Assembly (NCBI RefSeq): GCF_004358205.1
Contig: NZ_SMYO01000037.1
Location: forward strand, 1 to 13,249
Reading direction: 5' to 3'
Length of the DNA stretch: 13,249 nt
From: Bacillus salipaludis
Lineage (GTDB): Bacteria > Bacillota > Bacilli > Bacillales_B > DSM-18226
Shown here: piece by piece, positions 5,044 through 11,071 of the stretch
Layout of the letters: every line of letters starts with the position of its first letter
How positions within the stretch are numbered: the stretch's first letter is position 1
Program-made: the position numbers and the translations under genes
Notes under the pieces: generated by a model
Database searches by the model: none
What the model saw: the letters and a program-made list of their open reading frames with translations, nothing else
Told to the model about the DNA's origin: nothing

Positions 5044-5832
5044 ATGACATATTTCGTTGAAACGGATCAATTTAATCAAATGATTTCTTATCATCCCTAT
5101 GTAACGACCGGAAAAGAGAAGAAAAAAGTAAAATATAGCCTTTTGGATCGTATTCAGGAGGTATTAGGAGACAAGTGGAATCGATTTAAAGAAGGTACGA
5201 GACAAGCCTTTGATATGATTTGTTTTTTAGGGACGGAATTGGGGTTTGTTTATGCTGGTGATGAATATCTGGCAAAACGGCATGATATCAGTGATCGGAC
5301 CGTCAGAAACAGATTAAAGGAACTAGAAGAACTAGGACAAGTCATCAAGGTACATAGAAGGACGAAACGCTGTAACGGCCGAGGAAGGCCCATCTACCTA
5401 TTTGTAAATCATCCATACTTTCACTATTGGGTGGAGCTGCTTGGCATAAATTTAGAGGATTTCCAAACAGATTTCCAAACAGAAAACGCTAAAACTCCTT
5501 GTGAGAGTAAGGATGAAGGGCAAAAAAAAATTTCTACCTATTGTTTACCTAAAAAACAAGAAAGAGATATTAATATAAGCAACAATAGAATTGTTGAATA
5601 TGTAGTAAATCGAGTAAATGATTCAATTAATAAAGGAACCCGAATTAAATACTTATCAAGTTACATAGACCGAATTGTCCGGTCATTAGAATGGCAATCT
5701 TTATACGCCGAAAATAGACGACAACAAGCCCTTAAACAACGGCAACAAGAAGAAAATTCTAAGTTTATTCAAGATGCATTAGGAATTAAAAAACCAGAAC
5801 CGGTACCGTTTTATAATTGGCTAGTAGAATAA
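5044..5832 (+). CDS. Winged-helix plasmid replication initiator candidate
   Basis: The ATG at 5044 has AAGGAG 8 nt upstream; the longer frame from 4981 would start inside the leader hairpin. The 262-aa protein has a central winged helix-turn-helix (about 72-122): an ordered HTH at YLAKRHDISDRTVRNRLKEL and a basic wing (HRRTKRCNGRGRP) ending in IYLFVNHPYF. A polar linker follows, then a charged helical C-terminus ending FYNWLVE. I recall similar HTH proteins of this length on many Bacillus plasmids. The call as Rep rests on that, on the long leader with an antisense RNA, and on the absence of any other intact Rep gene. A transcription regulator is the main alternative. No polymerase, helicase or nuclease motif is visible, so it would act by binding an origin. 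Confidence 0.65.
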   Translation: MTYFVETDQFNQMISYHPYVTTGKEKKKVKYSLLDRIQEVLGDKWNRFKEGTRQAFDMICFLGTELGFVYAGDEYLAKRHDISDRTVRNRLKELEELGQVIKVHRRTKRCNGRGRPIYLFVNHPYFHYWVELLGINLEDFQTDFQTENAKTPCESKDEGQKKISTYCLPKKQERDINISNNRIVEYVVNRVNDSINKGTRIKYLSSYIDRIVRSLEWQSLYAENRRQQALKQRQQEENSKFIQDALGIKKPEPVPFYNWLVE

Positions 5833-5878
5833 ATCAAGTTTCCATTAAATTAACTGAAATACATAAAGGAGAACATAT

Positions 5879-5983
5879 ATGAAGTTTATATTTTCTCAAG
5901 GTATTTTATTGATTGTTTTATGTATGGTTGGTTGGGTCGTTTTTTATGCTATTGAATCGGTTATGTATTACTTTTACCTTTAA
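5879..5983 (+). CDS. 34-aa single-span membrane peptide
   Basis: A strong SD (AAAGGAGA) stands about 7 nt before this ATG. The 34-aa product starts MKFIFSQGILLIVL and is one hydrophobic helix with few charges. It is 46 bp downstream of the Rep candidate and probably co-transcribed. Peptides of this kind can be type I toxins, membrane regulators or small subunits; nothing here decides. The good ribosome binding site is the main evidence that it is real. Confidence 0.55.
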   Translation: MKFIFSQGILLIVLCMVGWVVFYAIESVMYYFYL

Positions 5984-5989
5984 GAGCAT

Positions 5990-6014
5990 AAAAAAGATCC
6001 GCTATGTGCGGACC
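5990..6014 (-). terminator. Terminator downstream of the relaxase gene
   Basis: On the minus strand GGTCCGC pairs with GCGGATC (one G-U) across a 5-nt loop and is followed by a T-run (5995-5990). It lies 180 bases past the relaxase stop and between convergent genes, so it probably ends relaxase transcription. The 5984-6193 gap holds no gene. Confidence 0.7.
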
Positions 6015-6193
6015 AACTTTTAATCCATAAAAAATGGCGGTATTCTTTTTTGAATTATATGTTAGGCTTCTATTTTCGGCTTATAAGCAGCCTTTTATAA
6101 AAATATCGAAGTAAAATAAAGGGGAAATTCAAAAACGCTGTACAGGCCTTTTAATGCCATCTAGGCACCGATGGGATTTTTAAGTGTTTTTCC

Positions 6194-7282
6194 TTACCGT
6201 TCGATTTCCGATTGCTTCTCTTTGTTCTTGGAAAACTTATGTAAAAACTCATTAAACGGTGAAAACAGCTGATTTTCTCTAAAAAACGTTTGAACTTTTT
6301 CCAACATGGCTTTAAGCTTGCTGTTTTCAGCTTTTAACTCTTTATTTTCTTGTCTTAATTGACGATTTTCGGAGTCTAATCCAGATATTTTTTGGGTTAA
6401 ATGCTGATTTTCATTGTTTACTTGAATTACCTGGCGTTCAAGCAAAGGAACCTTTTTCGCTGTATGTTGAAGCTGAATAAAATCATCTTGCTTGATTAGA
6501 ACGCTGTCACGGCTTGTCAAAGGCTTTTTCGTTTCAATCTGATCAATCATAAGTCCGTGTTTGGTAATCCCGCTTAAATCGCCTTCAAGGTCGCTTAAGC
6601 GACCCTTTATCTCCTTGATGGAGGAGTCAATTTGCTGTTTTTGTTCCTGTTTCTCTTGCAGCTGGCCTTCAAGGGATTGAATTTCTTCTCTCACTGACAT
6701 CGCTTTAAAGCGTTTTGGCTCGACATGTTTTTTGTCACTGGAGATTCCACGTTCCAAAGAGAAGCCAGCTTTTACAATATGTTCGTGAAATTGATCTTGG
6801 AGCTGCTGCAACTCGGATCTCTTGCCAAAAAACGCTTTGGCTGCCAATTTGCCGTCCGGCGTGATCGGTACCATTCCTACATGCATATGGGGCGTTTTTT
6901 CATCTTTATGAACCATGGCATAAAGAATGTTTTCTTTTCCGTATCGATCCTGGAGAAACCCTAAGGCTTCCTGAAAATAGCGCTTCTCCTCTTCAGGGGG
7001 AAGACCATCAAAAAATGACTTATCGGACGTCACCAGAAACGAACAAAGTTTCACAGCATCTCTCCGGATCTTTTTCGTACCGGTATAACGCTCATTGATT
7101 TCTTTTTGAATCCGGTCCGTATAATTAATCTTGGAATCATTTAATAAATCATAATTTAAGTACGTTCTATCTTTATCGATATCAAAATTACTATGACTCT
7201 CTTTTTCTCGTTGATTATGAATCTGGATCCCTTTGACATCCGGACCTTTTAATTTTTTCATATGAATGACAGCAAAACTCAA
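6194..7282 (-). CDS. mob: MobV-family relaxase (plasmid mobilisation/recombination protein)
   Basis: The 362-aa protein matches MobV relaxases such as MobM of pMV158, which nick oriT and lead one strand into a recipient. Visible motifs: start MSFAVIHMKKLK; H22-N-x-R25, where MobM has its catalytic histidine; NYDL (43-46); and the metal and catalytic block H125-KDE-KTP-H132-M-H134-VGMVPIT. Residues about 195-345 are a long coiled coil (EEIQSLEGQLQEKQEQK onward), typical for the family and probably for dimerisation. The start is TTG with AGGAGG at 8 nt; an ATG 6 nt upstream is out of frame and too close to the SD. The length is slightly short (MobM is near 490 aa) but the N-terminal catalytic half is complete, so it should mobilise with a helper conjugative system. 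Confidence 0.93.
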   Translation of the reverse strand: MSFAVIHMKKLKGPDVKGIQIHNQREKESHSNFDIDKDRTYLNYDLLNDSKINYTDRIQKEINERYTGTKKIRRDAVKLCSFLVTSDKSFFDGLPPEEEKRYFQEALGFLQDRYGKENILYAMVHKDEKTPHMHVGMVPITPDGKLAAKAFFGKRSELQQLQDQFHEHIVKAGFSLERGISSDKKHVEPKRFKAMSVREEIQSLEGQLQEKQEQKQQIDSSIKEIKGRLSDLEGDLSGITKHGLMIDQIETKKPLTSRDSVLIKQDDFIQLQHTAKKVPLLERQVIQVNNENQHLTQKISGLDSENRQLRQENKELKAENSKLKAMLEKVQTFFRENQLFSPFNEFLHKFSKNKEKQSEIER

Positions 7283-7300
7283 ACAACATACCTCCTAACC

Positions 7301-7310
7301 TAAGACACTA
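7301..7310 (-). other. Candidate oriT nick region
   Basis: On the minus strand this reads TAGTGTCTTA, one base from the TAGTGTGTTA core nicked by MobV relaxases. It sits directly ahead of the relaxase SD, as in pMV158-type plasmids where oriT precedes mob. I see no clear flanking hairpin of the classical type, so the call is tentative. Confidence 0.4.
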
Positions 7311-7321
7311 AAATTCTTTCA

Positions 7322-7462
7322 TCACCCACTCAGTACCTGGGATTGGCTCCGCCTTTCGTCAGTAGCAGAAGACCTCGGCTATGTTTACGTAGTATAGGCG
7401 AGGTCTTCTGCTGGTCACGAGACGAAACAGGAGCCGATCCCCCCTTGGTATGAGTGGGACGA
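7322..7462. repeat. 141-nt imperfect palindrome, candidate origin element
   Basis: The two halves are near reverse complements from end to end. The inner arms (7364-7377 and 7399-7412) are perfect over 14 bp and enclose CTAT/ATAG and TACGTA at the tip. Outer arms (GATTGGCTCC with GGAGCCGATC, and CCCACTCA with TGAGTGGG) carry a few mismatches and bulges. As single-stranded DNA this forms one long hairpin. Its place next to mob suggests a single-strand origin of rolling-circle type or part of oriT. Confidence 0.6.
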
Positions 7463-7552
7463 TAAGATTTTCAAAACAGACATAACATTAAAATTGAGTA
7501 ACCTTTTATTTGCGTAGCAAATTCTCTCCTATTTGCGGTCATATGCAATAGA

Positions 7553-7963
7553 AATCCGTAAGGATTTTTCCTAGACAGAAATCGCAAAACGAAGGCAAGA
7601 ACACCACCCCAAAATAACGCACGATAACGGGGTCTGAGCGAAGGACTTTACTAGTTTAAGTGTAGCTTACTACACTTTGCATGGCAAAATGGTAAGCTCT
7701 GCGAGGCGGTTTCGGCAAGCCGAAAGCCATGCCAAAGCATGGCAAAACCAAACCTTGGGCTCCTCGCCCAAACCCCGCCAACGGGAGCCCGTTGGATCGC
7801 ATGAGCCTCCGGCGGTCCGAAACCTAGGTTTCGAAACTTCCTCCCCTCGCCGGTAGGCGTCCCCAAAAATGAATTTTGGGAAAGGCCAAGAGGGTCACCC
7901 CATAAATGTTCGACAGCCGTACTTGTCCATTCCTTATCCTCCCTTCGGTCCGGTACCATGGAC
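7553..7963. other. GC-rich array of tandem hairpins without a gene
   Basis: At least eight perfect or near-perfect inverted repeats follow in a row. They include AAATCC/GGATTT at 7553-7568, AAGTGTAG/CTACACTT at 7658-7677, TTTCGGC/GCCGAAA at 7710-7725 and GCCATGC/GCATGGC at 7726-7743. Further on are TTGGGC/GCCCAA at 7755-7771, CCAACGGG/CCCGTTGG at 7778-7795, a 16-bp palindrome at 7818-7833 and an AAAATGAATTTT-centred stem at 7862-7881. GC content is clearly above the rest. The 104-codon frame here has low-complexity sequence and no convincing start. It is best read as structured DNA such as a single-strand origin, or a structured RNA. Confidence 0.6.
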
Positions 7964-8122
7964 AAAACATTAGGTAGTTTTTTCTGTTAAATTACATTTA
8001 ACCCTTTAAAAATCCTTTCATGCTCAATAATAGTTAATTAGAATATGAGGACAATTTTTGATCTAGTCTTAGAGGATTTAGATAAAATAGAGTAGAATGA
8101 TACACAAGAGGTGAATAAACGC

Positions 8123-8686
8123 ATGGAAAACGCAAATGAATTTGGTACGTTATCCAAAGAAGTAGCAATCCATTTAAATATAAATCCTAATACACTAAGG
8201 CGTTGGTCACTTGAATTAGAAAAATATGAATACATATTTGAAAGAAATAATAAAGACCAAAGGATCTATTATGAACGCGATATTCAGGCGTTATCAGAAT
8301 TAAAAATAATTCTAGATAACGGACAATCAATGGAAAACGCAACAAAACTTATTGCGACTAAGCACAAGGAACGAAGAAACGCAGAAAAAACGCTAAGTGT
8401 TATTGTTAATAATGAAGAAAATGATGAGAAAATAGCGTTATCTAAGCGTGAATTGAAATCGATGATTGAATCTGCTGTTGAAGAAACCGTAATGAAAGCT
8501 ATTGAACAAGAGCGTGAAGCCATGTTTAAAGCTTTTGAATTAAAAATGAGTGACACAATTGAACGACGCGATCGGATATTAATGCAAAGTATCAATCAAA
8601 CAATGGAAGAAAAACGTTTAGAGATTGCAACTGCTCAGGAAGAAGAAAAGAAAAAAGGCTTTTTCGCTCGCTTGTTTAGTAAGTGA
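8123..8686 (+). CDS. MerR-like HTH protein with DUF3967-like C-terminus
   Basis: The ATG at 8123 follows AAGAGGTGA at 8 nt; a GTG 12 bases upstream lies inside that SD and is rejected. The 187-aa protein has a MerR-type HTH at its N-terminus (about 5-60: LSKEVAIHLNINPNTLRRWSLELE, a wing with NNKDQRIYYERD, then ALSELK). A long charged coiled coil follows (about 105-175), ending in a basic-aromatic tail (KKKGFFARLFSK). The tail RDRILMQSINQTMEEK resembles DUF3967, a domain I know from Bacillus plasmid proteins of this build. HTH, coiled coil and amphipathic tail recall RacA, so a role in plasmid segregation or membrane tethering is possible; transcription control is the other option. Confidence 0.8.
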   Translation: MENANEFGTLSKEVAIHLNINPNTLRRWSLELEKYEYIFERNNKDQRIYYERDIQALSELKIILDNGQSMENATKLIATKHKERRNAEKTLSVIVNNEENDEKIALSKRELKSMIESAVEETVMKAIEQEREAMFKAFELKMSDTIERRDRILMQSINQTMEEKRLEIATAQEEEKKKGFFARLFSK

Positions 8687-8839
8687 AAATACTATTTGAA
8701 CAAGATAAATTTTATAGGCTATAGAAAAAGGCGTTGGATTTCAATATGTGACAGATAAAGGATTATTGACTAATTAAGATTTTTATTTTATCTTTTGCAA
8801 AATAAAAAAAGTAATTCAAAAAATTTTTAAACGATATTC

Positions 8840-8868
8840 TTAACATTTTTAAATTCTTAGGGTATACT
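8840..8868 (+). promoter_or_regulatory. Promoter of the repeat RNA and toxin
   Basis: TTAACA (8840-8845) and TATACT (8863-8868) are separated by exactly 17 bp. The predicted start near 8875 lies 14 bases before the first repeat. The gap 8687-8839 behind it holds no gene, only an AT-only inverted repeat near 8783-8809. Confidence 0.75.
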
Positions 8869-8888
8869 ATAACTGTAAGTTACTGTTT

Positions 8889-9086
8889 GAGGGTTTGGCG
8901 ATTATACCCTGGCTAAATAATTAAATCGAAAATGTTGAGGGTTTGGCGATTATACCCTGGCTAAATAATTAAATCGAAAATGTTTGAGGGTTTTGGCGAT
9001 TATACCCTGGCTAAATAATTAAATCGAAAATGTTTGAGGGTTTTGGCAATTTTCCCTGGCTAAAAATAAAAGTTGAAAATGTAAAC
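8889..9086 (+). repeat. 48-50 nt tandem direct repeats, about 3.8 units
   Basis: Unit starts are at 8889, 8937, 8986 and 9036, each beginning GAGGGTTT. The first three are over 95% identical. The fourth has lost TATA in the loop, and its second half is degenerate, so it is probably the processed end of the array. Upstream copies are not present. Confidence 0.95.
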
Positions 9087-9091
9087 TCAAA

Positions 9092-9118
9092 GGGAGCGCT
9101 GTTGGCGCTCTCTTTTTT
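9092..9118 (+). terminator. Attenuating terminator between antitoxin RNA and toxin
   Basis: GAGCGC (9094-9099) pairs with GCGCTC (9105-9110), extended by two further pairs, and is followed by six T. In type III modules a leaky terminator here sets the ratio of antitoxin RNA to toxin mRNA. Confidence 0.9.
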
Positions 9119-9139
9119 ATGGGGGGATACTTGTAACTT

Positions 9140-9712
9140 ATGGAACAAAAGGGAGAAGCAGTTTCGGTTGAGGAACTAGAAAAAGAAGTAGAAATAATGT
9201 TAGAAGAAAATCAATCAAATGAAGAACGAAAAGTGGAGTATGCCTTTGTATTAAATGACTTTTTTAAACAGGATTTTCTTGATCCAGAAGAAGTGTTAGA
9301 TAAAAATAAAGGTAAGGCTGCCAGAGAAACTAGGGTTTATGTTTGTTTAAAATTGGAATATGAAAATAATACATTTTTAATTCCTCTAAGAAGAGATTTA
9401 GCTGGTATGCCTGGACATCCTTTGTTTCAAAAAGCTTGTTATCCTGTACCGTCTGAAAACAAACCAGATGCTGGCTTAGATTTTAGAAAAATTATCGTAG
9501 TGAATGAACCTTCTCTTTATAGGATTGATGAAGCGAAAATTTCAGCAAAACAAAGGAATACGATGCAGGATAATTTCGAGGTAATAAAAAATTTAGCAAT
9601 AGATTATATAGATGGTTTTAAAAAAGCTGCAAGAAAGAATCGACAAAAGCGAGAGCCTTTATATAAATACTCAGCTCTAAATAATTTTTTAGAGGAATTG
9701 GGAATTAAATAA
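9140..9712 (+). CDS. Type III toxin-antitoxin system toxin, TenpN-like endoribonuclease
   Basis: The 190-aa protein has the core I associate with TenpIN-family toxins: a strand at VYVCLKLEY (67-75), NTFLIPLRRDL (77-87), GLDFRKIIVV (112-121), and a helical C-terminus (about 137-189). These toxins are RNases held inactive by RNA repeats, often acting against phage or for plasmid stability. Residues 1-32 are an acidic N-terminal extension not expected for the family. The first ATG has a weak setting, GGGGGG 13 nt away, so translation may be inefficient or start downstream. It lies 22 bp behind the array terminator and is followed by a terminator. Family by motif and context; the CptN or ToxN branch is the alternative. 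Confidence 0.75.
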   Translation: MEQKGEAVSVEELEKEVEIMLEENQSNEERKVEYAFVLNDFFKQDFLDPEEVLDKNKGKAARETRVYVCLKLEYENNTFLIPLRRDLAGMPGHPLFQKACYPVPSENKPDAGLDFRKIIVVNEPSLYRIDEAKISAKQRNTMQDNFEVIKNLAIDYIDGFKKAARKNRQKREPLYKYSALNNFLEELGIK

Positions 9713-9716
9713 GTGT

Positions 9717-9749
9717 AAAAAAGAGGTGGTTTTAATTATCTCTTTTTTT
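9717..9749 (+). terminator. Terminator after the toxin gene
   Basis: AAAAAGAG pairs with CTCTTTTT (9740-9747) a few bases past the toxin stop and ends in a T-run. The 14-nt loop makes it moderate in strength. Confidence 0.75.
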
Positions 9750-9839
9750 GTGCGTAATTTTTATAGAAAAAGTTAATGTTTAAACAGACTCAGCTGCGGT
9801 CGCATTTTTTTGTATGAACAAACGAAAAGGTGTAGGTAG

Positions 9840-9867
9840 ATGTAACTTAATAGACATTATCCTAAAA
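9840..9867. repeat. Degenerate dif-like site, site 4
   Basis: The left arm ATGTAACTTAA (9840-9850) is identical to site 1 and the centre TAGACA differs from that of site 1 by one base. The right arm, TTATCCTAAAA, no longer matches as an inverted repeat but resembles the XerD-type arm of classical dif sites (TTAT..TAAA). It lies just after the toxin module. Confidence 0.45.
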
Positions 9868-9875
9868 CTAAAAAA

Positions 9876-9898
9876 GAGACCCCGTCCGCTGAGGTCTC
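9876..9898 (-). terminator. Terminator of the 55-aa gene
   Basis: GAGACC (9876-9881) pairs with GGTCTC (9893-9898). On the minus strand it is followed by a T-run (9875-9870) and lies just past the stop at 9908, so it ends the small gene convergent with the toxin operon. Confidence 0.8.
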
Positions 9899-9907
9899 CT
9901 TTAAAAA

Positions 9908-10075
9908 TTAACTTGATTTAGGTTTAGCCCAGAAACAAAAAGCTTTCTTTCCAACAGCGCTAGCGTATAAACGTTGGCCGTTTCGGAGAGTAATCCATGG
10001 ACGACAGATCCATTCTTTACCCTCGGTGTTTTTTTGTTTGTTGTTATCATCATGACTATTGTTTTTATTTTTCAT
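9908..10075 (-). CDS. Hypothetical 55-aa basic protein
   Basis: The ATG at 10075 follows GAGGAGGAACC; the frame is open upstream to 10177 but without an SD. The product has a polar Asn/Lys-rich N-terminus and a compact second half, EWICRPWITLRNGQRLYAS followed by a short aromatic C-terminus (GKKAFCFWAKP). Similar short RPWITLRNG-type proteins occur in Bacillus plasmids and phages as far as I recall, but without an assigned role. No membrane span or signal. A plausible promoter on the minus strand is TTGCTT and TATAAA at 18 bp, near 10155-10186. Function unknown. Confidence 0.65.
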   Translation of the reverse strand: MKNKNNSHDDNNKQKNTEGKEWICRPWITLRNGQRLYASAVGKKAFCFWAKPKSS

Positions 10076-10216
10076 GATTGGTTCCTCCTCGGTTTTAATT
10101 ATATTTTTCGCTTGCGGAGGAAACCTAAGTATGATATTTATATTATGAGTTGTTTTTATATGTTTGCTTTTTCGCACAAAGCAAGCGGACGGATTTTACA
10201 TAACATTTTAATCATG

Positions 10217-10258
10217 CCGTAGGTTGTCCTCTGCAAGGACACTTACGGTCTTTTTTTT
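10217..10258 (+). terminator. Strong plus-strand terminator without an obvious gene
   Basis: CCGTA (10217-10221) pairs with TACGG (10244-10248) and, inside it, TGTCCT pairs with AGGACA, all followed by eight T. No plus-strand protein gene ends here: the toxin operon has its own terminator, and the 82-codon frame from 9974 is antisense to the 55-aa gene. It may end an unrecognised RNA or a micro-ORF from about 10131 that is preceded by GCGGAGGAA. Confidence 0.7.
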
Positions 10259-10579
10259 GTCCTTTTTTCATTTGTCCCCCTATTTTTTAAAAATTATCCT
10301 CTACCAATATAGAAGGGAACAAAATTTTTAAAAATAAAGCCCGTTGCTATATTAGATCTCAGACTATGTATCGCAAGAAACCCTTAAATAAAATATATCA
10401 TAATAAAAAGACTTGTCAAGTAAAAGTGTTTGGTATTTTAATATTTTTTTAGATAAAATTCGACAACTCATTGCTGGATTGCTTAATCAAATAATCATTT
10501 TAGTAGAATGTCACCGGATCGTTAATTTTTTATTATACAAACATTTGTGCGTAAAATCAAATTATTTTGAAAATGGGAA

Positions 10580-10607
10580 ATGTAACAAAATGGATGTTTT
10601 GTTACAT
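10580..10607. repeat. dif-like 28-bp palindrome, site 3 (11-6-11)
   Basis: ATGTAACAAAA (10580-10590) and its perfect reverse complement TTTTGTTACAT (10597-10607) flank the centre TGGATG; 12 bp per arm pair. It shares ATGTAACAAA with site 2 and lies alone in a gene-free stretch. The region 10259-10712 otherwise holds nothing I can support; the 74-codon plus-strand frame there has no SD and no family likeness. Confidence 0.6.
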
Positions 10608-10713
10608 TGGATGAACTTCAGATCTGTTGCTTATTAATCTAACTGGAGTGTTTTCTTTACAATTACCCTTATAAAACGGTTAAATCAAACTTTATTTCAA
10701 AGCAACATTAAAT

Positions 10714-10751
10714 AAAAAAGACTGTTATTCTCAGGAAAGGAATTAACAGCC
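10714..10751 (-). terminator. Terminator of the 48-aa gene
   Basis: On the minus strand GGCTGTTA pairs with TAACAGTC (one mismatch) and is followed by six T. It lies about 60 bases past the small minus-strand gene at 10813-10959. Confidence 0.7.
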
Positions 10752-10812
10752 TTAAAACAGAATCATATTTCCAGTAGGGGTACCACGATTTTACAAATAA
10801 TAAGTCGAACTT

Positions 10813-10959
10813 TCAAGAATTATCTTTAATTTTATTCCCTTTAGAATCATACTTCAGTTCTTGCATTTTATGTACCCGATTTTTAATTTCATCCCAAACA
10901 TCCGGTACTTGCTTTTCTATTGCATGATCCAAATGATTCAATATTTTTTCCTTCTCCAA
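10813..10959 (-). CDS. Hypothetical 48-aa charged protein (TTG start)
   Basis: A TTG at 10959 with AAGGGGGA (10966-10973) at good spacing opens a 48-codon frame. The product begins MEKEKILNHLDHAIEKQV and is strongly charged and helical with one Trp. It has its own promoter (TTAAAA and TATAAT, 17 bp apart, 11012-11040) and its own terminator, which is strong support for a real gene. An inverted repeat AACTAA/TTAGT in the leader (10973-10995) might be regulatory. I recognise no family; a small cytoplasmic regulator is possible. Confidence 0.65.
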   Translation of the reverse strand: MEKEKILNHLDHAIEKQVPDVWDEIKNRVHKMQELKYDSKGNKIKDNS

Positions 10960-11011
10960 CGAAAATCCCCCTTAACTAATCCTTTTCAGTTAGTCAGTTT
11001 TTTATTGCAGC

Positions 11012-11040
11012 ATTATATTAGCAATATTTATTCATTTTAA
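11012..11040 (-). promoter_or_regulatory. Promoter of the 48-aa gene
   Basis: On the minus strand TTAAAA (11040-11035) and a consensus TATAAT (11017-11012) are separated by exactly 17 bp, about 50 bases before the TTG start. Confidence 0.65.
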
Positions 11041-11071
11041 TTTTAAATGTAATATTTATGTAAAAATTATG

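Larger units (their letters stand above)
8875..9118 (+). ncRNA. Type III antitoxin RNA, tandem-repeat array
   Basis: The RNA starts about 14 nt ahead of the array and ends at the hairpin before the toxin gene. Repeats 1-3 (8889-8936, 8937-8985, 8986-9035) are 48, 49 and 50 nt and differ only by single T insertions; repeat 4 (9036 to about 9086) is diverged. Each unit has AGGGT pairing with ACCCT around a loop with TTGGCGATT, a hairpin that could close a pseudoknot. In type III systems the toxin RNase cuts such an array into single-repeat RNAs that inhibit it. Promoter, repeats, leaky terminator and toxin in this order are diagnostic of the type. Confidence 0.8.

Noticed and set aside
6155..6181. 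CCATC/GATGG hairpin with T-run as terminator of the rep operon
   Set aside because: The stem is only five pairs and competes with a TGCC/GGCA stem, too weak to list as a feature.
7651..7965. 104-codon minus-strand open frame in the GC-rich region
   Set aside because: It crosses at least six strong hairpins, has no convincing start signal and reads as low-complexity sequence. The GC-rich structure explains the open frame.
8889..9086. Tandem repeats read as replication iterons or a CRISPR array
   Set aside because: The repeats abut one another without spacers, so they are not CRISPR. They lie between a promoter and a terminator and upstream of a TenpN-like gene, so a type III antitoxin RNA explains them better than iterons.
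9974..10222. 82-codon plus-strand frame with hydrophobic stretches
   Set aside because: It is antisense to the 55-aa gene, which has a proper SD and terminator, and it has no SD at its own start.
10413..10637. 74-codon plus-strand frame spanning dif-like site 3
   Set aside because: No SD, no family likeness, and the frame crosses a perfect palindrome; probably chance in AT-rich DNA.
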